Shown: piece after piece, positions 1 to 7,759 of the stretch | Position numbering within the stretch: the first letter of the stretch is position 1 | Layout: every line of letters starts with the position of its first letter | Assembly (NCBI GenBank): GCA_011772275.1 | Contig: WVZU01000117.1 | Location: 1,037 to 11,464 of the forward strand | Direction: 5' to 3' | Length of the DNA stretch: 10,428 bases | Origin: Planctomycetales bacterium | GTDB taxonomy: Bacteria > Planctomycetota > Planctomycetia > Pirellulales > UBA7805 | The notes under the pieces: generated by a model | Database searches by the model: none | Told to the model about the DNA's origin: nothing | What the model saw: the letters and a program-made list of their open reading frames with translations, nothing else | Program-made: the position numbers and the translations under genes

Positions 1-2431
1 TGACTTCCTCCGAGAGGCTGTAGGGCGGGATGGCACAGGCCGAATCGCCCGAGTGCACGCCGGCTTCCTCGATGTGTTCCATCACGCCGGCGACCAGCAC
101 CTGCTCGCCATCATAAATACAGTCCACATCCACTTCGATGGCGTCCTCCAGGAAGCGATCGATCAGGACGGGCTGACCTTGAGCGACCACGAAGGCTTCC
201 TTGACGAACTTTTCCAGCTGTGTCTGGTCGTAACAAATCTCCATCGCTCGACCACCCAGCACAAAACTGGGCCGCACCAGCAGCGGGAAGCCGATTTTTT
301 CGGCTTCGCTGCGGGCCTCGTGCGTGTTGCGGGCGATGCCGTTGGCCGGCTGTTTCAGGCCCAGTCGAGCCAGCAGTCTCTGGAATTTTTCCCGGTCCTC
401 GGCGGCGTCGATCGTATCGACACTGGTACCCACGATGGGGACCCCTTCGTTGGCCAGGGCTCGAGCCAGGTTCAAAGGTGTCTGGCCGCCAAATTGGACG
501 ATGACCCCGTCCGGCTGCATGCGATCGTGGATATTCAACACGTCTTCCGCGGTGAGCGGTTCGAAGAACAGCAGGTCGCTGGTGTCGTAATCGGTGCTGA
601 CGGTTTCCGGGTTGGAGTTGACCATGATCGATTCGATACCCAGTTCGCGCAGGGCAAAGCTGGCGTGGCAGCAGCAGTAGTCGAATTCGATCCCCTGTCC
701 GATCCGATTCGGGCCGCCGCCCAGGATCATGACGCGTTTCTTGTCGGACTTGGCTGGCGTTTCGTCTTCGTCTTCGTAGGTCGAATAGTAGTAGGGCGTG
801 TAGGCTTCGAACTCGGCCGCGCACGTATCGACGGCCTTGAAGGTTGCGATCACGCCCGCTTGTTTCCGCCGCCCGCGTACTTCCTGTTCGGTCGAGTGCC
901 AGATGGTTGCCAGTTGGCGATCGGAGAACCCTGCCTGTTTGGCCTTACGGAGCAGCGTGGCGTCGGCCGCATGGAGTCCGCCTGGCAGTTCGCGCAGCTG
1001 CTGTTCCAGCTGGCACAACTGTTGGATCTGATCCAGGAACCAGGGATCGATATGTGTCAGCTTGTAGATTTCCTTAAGCGACATGCCGCTGAGGATGGCG
1101 TAGCGCAGGTACCAGACGCGATCCTCGTTGGGTGTGGCCAGTTTGGCACGGATCTCGGCATCGGTCGGTGGCTGGCTGGTACCCCAGCGGTCTTTTGAAT
1201 CGCAGCCCAGTCCAAAGCGTCCCACTTCCAGGCCGCGGAGGGCTTTTTGCAAAGATTCCTTGAAGGTGCGGCCAATGGCCATCGTTTCGCCCACGCTTTT
1301 CATCTGCGTGGTCAGCGTGGCGTCCGCTTCGGGGAATTTTTCAAAAGCGAATCGGGGTACCTTGGTGACCACGTAGTCGATGGTCGGCTCAAAGCAGGCC
1401 ATCGTCTCGCGGGTGATGTCGTTGGGCAGTTCGTGCAGTCGATAGCCGACCGCCAGCTTGGCGGCGATCTTGGCGATGGGAAAACCGGTCGCCTTGGAGG
1501 CCAGCGCGCTGGAGCGGCTGACGCGGGGATTCATCTCGATCACGATCATGCGGCCGGTTTGGGGATGGATGGCAAACTGAATGTTCGAACCGCCCGTTTC
1601 CACGCCGATTTCGCGAATCACGGCCAGCGACGCATCCCGCATCCGCTGGTATTCCTTGTCGGTCAGCGTCTGGGCGGGGGCTACCGTGATCGAATCACCC
1701 GTATGCACCCCCATCGCGTCGAAGTTTTCGATCGAACAGATGATCACCACGTTGTCGTCCACGTCGCGCATCACCTCCATCTCGTACTCTTTCCAGCCGA
1801 TGATCGACTCTTCGACCAGCACTTCGTTGATCGGCGACTGGTCCAGGCCGGCCCGGACCAGCCGATCGAAGTCGCCACGGTTGTAGGCAATGCTGGATCC
1901 CGAACCGCCCAGCGTGAAACTGGGCCGCACGACACAAGGCAAGCCGATTTCGGCGAGCAACTTTCGAGCGGATTGGACGTCATTGACGGTTTCACCACGG
2001 CAGACGGAAAGCCCGATTTTTTCCATGGCCTGCTTGAACCGGTCCCGCTCTTCCGCCTTGGCGATCACGTCGGCACGAGCACCAATCATTTCGACGCCGA
2101 ATTTTTTCAGCACGCCGTGGCGGTCCAGGTCCATCGCCAGATTCAAGCCGGTTTGACCGCCCAGCGTGGGCAAGATGGCGTCCGGACGCTCCCGCTCAAT
2201 CACCTTGGCAACGATTTCCCAGGTCAACGGCTCAATGTACGTCCGGTCCGCCGTGTCCGGATCGGTCATGATCGTTGCCGGATTGGAGTTGACCAGAATG
2301 ACCTCGTAGCCCTCCTCGCGCAACGCCTTACAGGCCTGGGTGCCCGAATAGTCAAATTCACAAGCCTGGCCGATCACAATCGGCCCCGACCCGATGATCA
2401 AGATGCGATGAATGTCAGTACGACGCGGCAC
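1..2431 (-). CDS. carB: Carbamoyl-phosphate synthetase large subunit, C-terminus cut by window edge
   Basis: CarB uses ammonia delivered by the CarA glutaminase subunit, bicarbonate and two ATP to make carbamoyl phosphate for arginine and pyrimidine synthesis in the cytoplasm. The minus-strand reading frame is open from a GTG start at 2431 to position 1, giving about 810 residues of a family usually near 1,070-1,090. The N-terminus reads [20 protein letters not shown], followed by [20 protein letters not shown], a close match to known CarB starts. The first ATP-grasp half is visible through motifs such as [12 protein letters not shown] and [19 protein letters not shown]. The second half begins near residue 566 with [19 protein letters not shown] and continues through [12 protein letters not shown] and [13 protein letters not shown]. 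The second synthetase domain is incomplete, and the allosteric domain lies outside the window. GTG is chosen because it gives the conserved N-terminus; the only Shine-Dalgarno-like sequence is a G-run 10 nt upstream. It is transcribed divergently from argH. I see no frameshift in the part shown. Confidence 0.97.
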   Translation of the reverse strand, partial: MPRRTDIHRILIIGSGPIVIGQACEFDYSGTQACKALREEGYEVILVNSNPATIMTDPDTADRTYIEPLTWEIVAKVIERERPDAILPTLGGQTGLNLAMDLDRHGVLKKFGVEMIGARADVIAKAEERDRFKQAMEKIGLSVCRGETVNDVQSARKLLAEIGLPCVVRPSFTLGGSGSSIAYNRGDFDRLVRAGLDQSPINEVLVEESIIGWKEYEMEVMRDVDDNVVIICSIENFDAMGVHTGDSITVAPAQTLTDKEYQRMRDASLAVIREIGVETGGSNIQFAIHPQTGRMIVIEMNPRVSRSSALASKATGFPIAKIAAKLAVGYRLHELPNDITRETMACFEPTIDYVVTKVPRFAFEKFPEADATLTTQMKSVGETMAIGRTFKESLQKALRGLEVGRFGLGCDSKDRWGTSQPPTDAEIRAKLATPNEDRVWYLRYAILSGMSLKEIYKLTHIDPWFLDQIQQLCQLEQQLRELPGGLHAADATLLRKAKQAGFSDRQLATIWHSTEQEVRGRRKQAGVIATFKAVDTCAAEFEAYTPYYYSTYEDEDETPAKSDKKRVMILGGGPNRIGQGIEFDYCCCHASFALRELGIESIMVNSNPETVSTDYDTSDLLFFEPLTAEDVLNIHDRMQPDGVIVQFGGQTPLNLARALANEGVPIVGTSVDTIDAAEDREKFQRLLARLGLKQPANGIARNTHEARSEAEKIGFPLLVRPSFVLGGRAMEICYDQTQLEKFVKEAFVVAQGQPVLIDRFLEDAIEVDVDCIYDGEQVLVAGVMEHIEEAGVHSGDSACAIPPYSLSEEV

Positions 2432-2572
2432 GATCCAACGACCCCCAAAATTTGCCGTGGACAGCTCCAGATCCCTGTGACGGACGAGGAGACCGAAACA
2501 GCCACGGGGCAGCCAGCAATCTAAAATCTCTCAAGCATATCACGCTCTCGCCCGACCACGCAAGCAGCCGAT

Positions 2573-2617
2573 CCCAACTCGACCGGCCCCAACTCGACCG
2601 GCCCCAACTCGACCGGC
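2573..2617. repeat. Tandem repeat, three copies of a 15-bp unit
   Basis: The unit CCCAACTCGACCGGC occurs three times in direct succession (2573, 2588 and 2603) without a mismatch, and a partial CC follows. It lies about 140 bp upstream of the carB start and about 400 bp upstream of argH. It could be a variable-number repeat or a set of phased binding sites (15 bp is about 1.5 helical turns, so neighbouring copies face opposite sides). No function can be assigned from sequence. Confidence 0.9.
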
Positions 2618-2930
2618 CCGCCCCAAGGATCCGCTGGGCGAAGGTGGCCGGTTTGCCCGGCGAACCGCTGAGCCAACGACCTGCGGATGGCAAACGGCCA
2701 GGGCTTGAATTGTCCCGGCAACCGGATGAGGAGGGGACCGGCGGTTTACAATCGGGCGGAACGGGGCACGATTCTCATTCTATTCCAACCGCTGGCCCAC
2801 ACCGAACCTTACGGCCCGAATCCTGTCCGATTTGTGGCAGCTGCGCCCCTAGAATCGCTACAAATCGCCGGGTCGCCGCGAGCGGAGCGGTCCTTGGGGG
2901 GGCGATCCCCGGCCGTTGCCGGCCCGATCG

Positions 2931-2959
2931 TTGACAGTTTGACGTAACCCTTTTACCAT
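2931..2959 (+). promoter_or_regulatory. Candidate sigma-70-type promoter for argH
   Basis: A perfect -35 hexamer TTGACA (2931-2936) is followed after exactly 17 bp by TACCAT (2954-2959), which matches four of six positions of TATAAT. The region turns AT-rich from about 2950 to 2990, unlike its GC-rich surroundings. The predicted transcript would have a leader of roughly 45-50 nt before the argH GTG. An overlapping alternative, TTGACG (2939-2944) with 18 bp to TATCTT (2963-2968), also exists and includes the recurring GTTTGACGTAAC motif. The promoter is inferred only from consensus and position. Confidence 0.5.
2937..2948 (+). repeat. Intergenic motif GTTTGACGTAAC, copy 1
   Basis: The 12-mer GTTTGACGTAAC lies 64 bp upstream of the argH start, inside the candidate promoter spacer. 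An exact second copy lies upstream of the hemX-like gene (7815-7826), and a one-base-shorter relative lies downstream of hemA (10316-10326). It may be a promoter element or regulator site. Its function is unknown. Confidence 0.55.
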
Positions 2960-3012
2960 AAATATCTTGGCTCAAATTCTTTCCCCTTGTTACGTGCTGG
3001 GAGCGGACAGCC

Positions 3013-4416
3013 GTGGCCACGCCATCCCGCAGCGGTGTTTTTGCAGGTGCCGCCGACCCGCGTGTCGAGCGATTTGCTGAAAGCATTAGCGTTGATCGGC
3101 GACTGTACGCCTACGACATCGAGGGCTCGCTGGCGCACGCCCAAATGTTGGCCAAAACGGGTCTGATTACGGCCGAGGAGTGCGAACAAATTAGGCAGGC
3201 CCTGCAGCAGATCCGCCAAGAAATTGAGCAGGGTGATTTTAAGTTCTCGGCGGCCCTGGAAGACATCCACATGCACATTGAGCAGGCCCTGATCGAGCGG
3301 CTGGGGGATGTCGGCCGACGTCTGCACACCGGCCGCAGTCGCAACGACCAGGTGACGACCGATCTGCGGTTGTGGATCCGCGACGCGATCGACGGTCTGG
3401 ACCAGCGGGTGTTGGCCGTGCAGAGGGCATTTGTGGACCGTGCCGAGGGTGACCGGGAGGTGATTTTACCGGCCTACACGCACCTCCAGCGGGCTCAGCC
3501 CGTCCTGGCGGTTCATTACTGGCTGGCCTATTGCGAAAAACTGGACCGCGATCGCCAGCGGCTCGCCGACGCTCGGCGGCGGGCGAACGTGTTGAGCCTT
3601 GGGACGGGCGCGGCGGCGGGCACATCGTTGCCCATTGATCGCCAGTATGTCTGCCAGCTGTTGGGATTTGATTCGCTGGCCGCGAACAGCCTGGACGCTT
3701 CCAGCGACCGGGACTTTGTGCTGGACTTCGCCTACGCCATGTCGGTCCTCGCCGCTCATCTGGCCGGCTGGGCGGAAGAGTGGATTTTGTGGTCGACGCA
3801 CGAGTTTGGTTTTTTGCGCTTACCCGAGCAGTTCTGTACCTGTTCATCGATGATGCCGCAGAAGATGAACCCGGACGTTTTGGAGTTGATACGGGGTCGA
3901 GCGGCACGGGTGACGGGCAATCTGACCAGCCTCTTGGTGCTGGTTCAAGGTCTGCCGCTGGCCTACAACCGCGATCTGCAGGAGGACAAGCAACCGTTGT
4001 TTGACTCGTACGACACGGTCGACGCGTGTCTGGAACTGGCTGCGCCGATTGTGGCGGGCAGCCAGCTGAACCGCTCTGCCATTGCCGCTCGCCTGGAAGA
4101 AGGCTACCTGGACGCCACGACGTTGATGGAGCATTTGATTGGAAAAGGCCTCCCCCAGCGGACGGCTCATCACGCGGTCGGCACGTTGGTGCGCAAGGCG
4201 ATTGACCGTCAGGTTGGCCTGCGCGACCTGCCGCTGGAGGAATTTCAGGCCGTTTACCCGGATGTCGACTCCAGCATTTACGACATGTTGGGGGCAACTG
4301 CGGCGGTTGAGTGTTTTACGAGTTACGGTTCGACCGCACCGCAACAGGTGGAAGATCAATTACGCCGCTGGCAGCACCGTTTGGGGGCGGCGGACGTGGC
4401 CCGCGGCGAGGGGTGA
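3013..4416 (+). CDS. argH: Argininosuccinate lyase
   Basis: ArgH splits argininosuccinate into arginine and fumarate, the last step of arginine synthesis; the family works as a cytoplasmic homotetramer. The product is 467 residues, normal for the family. Superfamily landmarks occur in order: the N-terminal FAESISVDRRLYAYDIEGSL, HTGRSRNDQVTTDLRLW (GRSRNDQ at 107-113), the THLQRAQPV motif with the conserved His at 157, and the signature loop CSSMMPQKMNPDVLELIRG from 277. The GTG start is preceded by GGGAG (2999-3003) at a 9-nt spacing, and it places the protein beginning just ahead of the conserved region. The signature loop is unusual: position 277 is Cys where Gly is expected, although the downstream S-S-x-M-P-Q-K-x-N-P core remains. 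It is the first gene of a compact cluster with the HEAT-repeat and sigma-54 activator genes, and it lies divergently from carB. Confidence 0.97.
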   Translation: MATPSRSGVFAGAADPRVERFAESISVDRRLYAYDIEGSLAHAQMLAKTGLITAEECEQIRQALQQIRQEIEQGDFKFSAALEDIHMHIEQALIERLGDVGRRLHTGRSRNDQVTTDLRLWIRDAIDGLDQRVLAVQRAFVDRAEGDREVILPAYTHLQRAQPVLAVHYWLAYCEKLDRDRQRLADARRRANVLSLGTGAAAGTSLPIDRQYVCQLLGFDSLAANSLDASSDRDFVLDFAYAMSVLAAHLAGWAEEWILWSTHEFGFLRLPEQFCTCSSMMPQKMNPDVLELIRGRAARVTGNLTSLLVLVQGLPLAYNRDLQEDKQPLFDSYDTVDACLELAAPIVAGSQLNRSAIAARLEEGYLDATTLMEHLIGKGLPQRTAHHAVGTLVRKAIDRQVGLRDLPLEEFQAVYPDVDSSIYDMLGATAAVECFTSYGSTAPQQVEDQLRRWQHRLGAADVARGEG

Positions 4417-4418
4417 GG

Positions 4419-4425
4419 GGAGGAG
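4419..4425 (+). promoter_or_regulatory. Ribosome binding site deciding the start of the HEAT-repeat gene
   Basis: GGAGGAG lies three bases after the argH stop and 8 nt before the ATG at 4434. This supports that start over in-frame alternatives at 4458 and 4485 and implies co-translation or rapid re-initiation after argH. The second AGGAG-like run at 4427-4433 is too close to the ATG to be the main site. Confidence 0.6.
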
Positions 4426-4433
4426 AGGAGAGG

Positions 4434-6707
4434 ATGCGATTTCGAGCTGAGCGGGTGATGCAGCCTGGGGGGAAACGGGGAAATATGGGTCGAGCGGTCT
4501 GGGGTCGTTGGTGCCTGCCGCTGCTGGTCGGCAACCTGCTGCTGCCGCTGGGCAGCGGGTCCGTCCTGGCCCAGCGGGCCGAACGCGACGGGCTGGAGGT
4601 GGAGAATCTGCAGGTCGAGCACCCGGTGGTCACATCGCTTCGCCAGTCGAAACCCCAAGAGCCTGACGAATGGATGTATGCGATTGAAACCCTTTTGACA
4701 CTGGGCGAACAGCAGCTGGCGATCGAGTTCGCCAACACCCTGGCTTCCATGGACTTGGAGGAGAAAGCGCTGGTCGACTTGGGCCTTGCCGTCGGATCCG
4801 CTCGACTGCTCCGCCTGGCGACCAACGATACGCTGGGCGAGGAGCCGCAGAAGTTTGCGCGGCGGGTATTGGCCGCGGTCCGCAATTTTCGCCGCGATCC
4901 GCAACGGCTGGAGAAACTGGCGCTGCGGGCGGCGCAGTCTGCGGGCAGGGAGCGGGTGGAGGCCATCACCGATTTGCGGTTGGCCGGCGGGGCTGCCGTG
5001 CAACCGCTGGTCCGCTTGCTGCTGGATCCGGGCCAGGCGGGTTCCGCCGCCAGGATTCGTGACGCCTTGGCAGGGCTGGGTCCCTCGGTGGTGGCACCGC
5101 TGCTGGCGGTGTTACAGACGGAGGACGAACAGCTGCAGGCACAGGTCCTGCTGACGTTGGCCCGATTGGGTGACCTATCGACGCTTTACGACGTCCTCTG
5201 CCATGCGGCGATGCCCTCGACCGGGGCCGTTCACCGCGGGGCGGCGCGGCGGGCGACCGCGGCGTTAATCGAGCGGGTTCCCGACACCGGCTCGGTCAAA
5301 CGTAAGGTTTACACGGTTATTCACCACTACCTCACCGGCCGCCGCAGACCGGCTGCGGATCTGGAGGGCAAGGCACCGCTGTGGAATTGGGACGACGACC
5401 GGCGTGTTTTGGAGCAGAGCGACCAGCCTCTGCGGCTGGTGGCGGCCGCCCGGGCGGATCAACTGGCACGCCAGCTGTACCGGGTCGACCCGCAGGACCG
5501 GCGGCTGGCACGGCTGGCGGCGTTGGCCCGGTTGAATCGAGCGAAGTTGTTTGCCGGCCTGGACCAGCCGCTGACCGCGGCGGTGGCGGACGAGGTCCGC
5601 CGGCTGGCACCTGCCGATCCGTTGGACTTTACCGAGCAGGTCTTGGCGTTGGCGTTGCAGCGCGGGGAGGTACCGGCGGCGATCGGGGCGGCTGAGATCT
5701 TGGCAGAGGAAGCGAACAAGGCGCAAGGGGCGCCCCACCTGACCGACCACAGCGGTCCGGTGCCGACACCGTTGGTACAAGCTTTGGCGGATCCGGATCG
5801 GCGGCTGCGGTTCGCCGCCTTGCAGGCCGTCATGGCCGCTGGACCCCAGACGCTTTTCGCCGGCGCCAGTCGCGTCCCGGAGGCTTTGAAATTTTTTATC
5901 CGCTGCGCCGGTAGCCCGCGGGCCCTGGTGGCGGATCCCCGGCCCGAGCGTTGTCAGCAGTTGTCGGTACTTTTAGAGGAAAACGGTTGGCAAAGCGATC
6001 GTTTTTTGACCGGACGCAGGATGGCGCTGGCGGCCACGCAGCGGGCGGACTACGCGGTGGCCTTGGTGGCGTTTACCATCGAGCAGCCGGATTGCCGCGA
6101 GACCTTGGCCCGTTTGCGACAAGATCCGCGGACGGCGGATCTGCCGGTGGGTCTGATCGTGGAACCGAGGCACCGGTTAGCGGCCGAGCGGTTAGTGGAC
6201 CGGTTCCCGCTGACCGAGGCCTTCGTCGCGCCCCGGGATGGTTCGACTTTACAGATGCAGTTGGACCGCTTGATCGCCAAGGCTGGGGACCGTTTCGTTC
6301 CCCACCAGCGGCGGACCGAACATGCCACTGCGGCTGTGGAGCTGCTTGCCCAGCTAAGCCGAGAGCGGTCGCCGCTGTTCGAACTGGCTGGCTTCGAGCC
6401 GGTCCTGGAGCTTTCCTTGCACAACGCCGACCTGGTCGCCGCGGCGACTGGCGTGCTGGGCAATATCGGCTCGCCCGCCGCTCAACACGCCCTGTTCAAC
6501 CTCGCCAGCGGGGCGACCCAGCCGCTGGCCAGCCGGCAGCTGGCGTCCCAGGCGTTTGTTGCCAGCGTCCGGCGGCACGGGATCGGCCTGTCGATCGCGC
6601 AAATCCAGCAGTTGAGCCGGCAGTACGACCAGCAGGCGGGTGACGGAGCAAAAATCGAAGAGTTGTTGTGGTCGATGTTAGACGTGCTGCAATCTGGGAA
6701 ACGATGA
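4434..6707 (+). CDS. Exported HEAT-repeat protein with receiver-like segment
   Basis: No named family is recognised. From ATG 4434 the product has 757 residues. The N-terminus carries a signal-peptide-like stretch: GRAVWGRW, then the hydrophobic core CLPLLVGNLLLPLG, then SVLAQ as a possible signal peptidase I site near residues 46-47. A start at ATG 4485 would give a more compact signal peptide, but its ribosome binding site is weaker. Helical HEAT/ARM-like repeats follow (for example AVQPLVRLLLDPG and VVAPLLAVLQTEDEQLQAQ near residues 185-245, LADPDRRLRFAALQAVMAAG before residue 497, and further repeats near the C-terminus). Residues about 497-620 resemble a response-regulator receiver (ALVADPRPERC at 497, then ARLRQDPRTADLPVGLIV). 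The position aligning with the phosphoacceptor Asp is Ala546, and that aligning with the conserved Lys is Ala599. HEAT repeats bind proteins, so a scaffold or sensor role is plausible but inferred. The stop overlaps the next start (ATGA). Confidence 0.85.
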   Translation: MRFRAERVMQPGGKRGNMGRAVWGRWCLPLLVGNLLLPLGSGSVLAQRAERDGLEVENLQVEHPVVTSLRQSKPQEPDEWMYAIETLLTLGEQQLAIEFANTLASMDLEEKALVDLGLAVGSARLLRLATNDTLGEEPQKFARRVLAAVRNFRRDPQRLEKLALRAAQSAGRERVEAITDLRLAGGAAVQPLVRLLLDPGQAGSAARIRDALAGLGPSVVAPLLAVLQTEDEQLQAQVLLTLARLGDLSTLYDVLCHAAMPSTGAVHRGAARRATAALIERVPDTGSVKRKVYTVIHHYLTGRRRPAADLEGKAPLWNWDDDRRVLEQSDQPLRLVAAARADQLARQLYRVDPQDRRLARLAALARLNRAKLFAGLDQPLTAAVADEVRRLAPADPLDFTEQVLALALQRGEVPAAIGAAEILAEEANKAQGAPHLTDHSGPVPTPLVQALADPDRRLRFAALQAVMAAGPQTLFAGASRVPEALKFFIRCAGSPRALVADPRPERCQQLSVLLEENGWQSDRFLTGRRMALAATQRADYAVALVAFTIEQPDCRETLARLRQDPRTADLPVGLIVEPRHRLAAERLVDRFPLTEAFVAPRDGSTLQMQLDRLIAKAGDRFVPHQRRTEHATAAVELLAQLSRERSPLFELAGFEPVLELSLHNADLVAAATGVLGNIGSPAAQHALFNLASGATQPLASRQLASQAFVASVRRHGIGLSIAQIQQLSRQYDQQAGDGAKIEELLWSMLDVLQSGKR

Positions 6708-7759
6708 ATTCCGCGGTACCCACACGCTCGTCCGGAACCCTGCCACCACCGCTGCCCGAATTGATCGGCCAGGGTGCGGCCATGCAGGAGGTGTACGGCT
6801 TTACCAACAAAGTCGCCCGCACGAACACCTCGGTGTTGCTGTTGGGGGAGACCGGGACGGGCAAGGAGCTGATTGCCCGGGCGATCCACCGTCTGAGCCT
6901 TCGCCGCAACGGTCCCTTTGTCCGGGTGAACTGCGGGGCGTTGTCGGAAAACCTGCTGGAGAGCGAACTGTTTGGGCATGTGCGGGGTGCGTTTACCGGT
7001 GCGGTGGGGAACCGGGCCGGGCGTTTCGAAGCGGCCCACAGCGGGTCGATCTTTTTGGATGAGATCAATTCGACGACGCCCAAACTGCAGGTCAAGCTGC
7101 TGCGGGTTCTGCAGGAGCGGGAGTTTGAACGCGTGGGCGACACGGAAACGATTCGCGTCGATACGCGGGTCATCGCGGCGTCGAACCGGGACCTGCTTGG
7201 CGAAATCGAAGCGGAACGTTTCCGCGAGGACCTCTATTACCGGCTGAACGTGGTCCCGATTTACATCCCCTCGTTGCGGCAGCGGCGCGAGGATATCCCG
7301 GAACTGGTCGGTCATTTCCTGAACTACTACAACGATTTGAACGACCGCTTTGTCGTCCACATCCACACCGATGCCATGCAGGCCTTGCAGGATTACGACT
7401 GGCCGGGCAATGTACGCGAGCTGCAGAACTATATTGAACGGGCCGTCGTGCTGGCTGACGGTGACGAGCTGACGCCGGAGCTGTTGCCCCCGGAATTGTT
7501 CGGCTCGGAACGCCCCGTGCGGCGTGGTCGTCGAGTGGACCTGGAGACGCTGACGCAGGAAGTCGTGCAGGAAGGGCTGGCCACTGCCGGGGCGGATGAC
7601 GACAATCTGCATGCCAGGATCGTGCGGCGTATTGAACGAGAACTGATTGCTCAAGTGATGGCCCACTGCGACAATGTCCAGATCAAGGCGGCCAACCGCT
7701 TGGGAATCAATCGCAACACGCTGCACAAGAAATTGAAAGAGTATTCGTTGGAAAAGTGA
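6704..7759 (+). CDS. Sigma-54-dependent transcriptional activator without sensory domain
   Basis: This is a bacterial enhancer-binding protein. It hydrolyses ATP to remodel RNA polymerase-sigma-54 closed complexes, acting from DNA sites upstream of -24/-12 promoters. The 351 residues contain Walker A GETGTGKE (48-55), the sigma-54 contact loop GAFTGA (95-100), Walker B GSIFLDE (114-120), sensor I ASNRDL (159-164), arginine-finger region FREDLYYRLNV (173-183) and a WPGNVREL sensor II segment. A Fis-type helix-turn-helix ends the protein (VQIKAANRLGINRNTLHKKL). Only about 20 residues precede the AAA+ domain, so there is no receiver, GAF or PAS input domain; PspF has the same architecture. The start at 6704 overlaps the preceding stop as ATGA. 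An upstream in-frame start at 6668 would only add residues inside the HEAT gene. Control by a partner protein is expected, and the coupled HEAT-repeat gene is the obvious candidate, by inference. Its target promoters are unknown. Confidence 0.95.
   Translation: MNSAVPTRSSGTLPPPLPELIGQGAAMQEVYGFTNKVARTNTSVLLLGETGTGKELIARAIHRLSLRRNGPFVRVNCGALSENLLESELFGHVRGAFTGAVGNRAGRFEAAHSGSIFLDEINSTTPKLQVKLLRVLQEREFERVGDTETIRVDTRVIAASNRDLLGEIEAERFREDLYYRLNVVPIYIPSLRQRREDIPELVGHFLNYYNDLNDRFVVHIHTDAMQALQDYDWPGNVRELQNYIERAVVLADGDELTPELLPPELFGSERPVRRGRRVDLETLTQEVVQEGLATAGADDDNLHARIVRRIERELIAQVMAHCDNVQIKAANRLGINRNTLHKKLKEYSLEK

Larger units (their letters stand above)
2432..3012. other. Divergent carB/argH intergenic region, 581 bp, no convincing gene
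   Basis: This stretch separates the start codons of carB (leftward) and argH (rightward), so it should hold both promoters and any arginine-responsive control. I can point to a 3 x 15-bp tandem repeat (2573-2617), a 7-bp stem with a 5-nt loop at 2649-2667 (CGGTTTG / CGAACCG, one G-T pair, no T-tract), and a promoter candidate beside argH. Short open frames exist on both strands, but none shows a recognisable domain or a clear ribosome binding site. No clear ArgR-type operator (paired AT-rich TGAAT/ATTCA-like boxes) and no riboswitch fold were recognised. I could not identify a carB promoter. Confidence 0.7.

Noticed and set aside
53..2524. Long plus-strand open frames (53-1198 and 1247-2524) that could be read as genes
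   Set aside because: They lie antisense to carB, whose conserved motifs run through the whole region. Their translations show no recognisable domain, and long antisense frames are expected in GC-rich coding DNA.
2762..2780. Possible sigma-54 promoter (GGGGCACGATTCTCATTC)
   Set aside because: The -24-like GGCAC is present, but the required GC of the -12 element is replaced by AT at the right spacing.
2452..2947. Possible small genes in the carB/argH intergenic region
   Set aside because: The frames have poor composition, no convincing ribosome binding sites and no known domain, and they overlap a tandem repeat and the promoter candidate.
3239..4359. Minus-strand open frames of up to 352 residues across argH
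   Set aside because: They are antisense to a full set of ArgH motifs. The predicted proteins are Arg/Pro-rich and without domain signals.
4311..4433. Start of the HEAT-repeat gene upstream of 4434, inside argH
   Set aside because: It would add 41 residues of argH antiphase sequence ahead of the signal peptide, and the strong ribosome binding site points to 4434.
5381..6643. Gly/Arg-rich plus-strand frames inside the HEAT-repeat gene
   Set aside because: They are out-of-frame shadows with low-complexity composition and no start signals, overlapping a long frame with a signal peptide and repeats.
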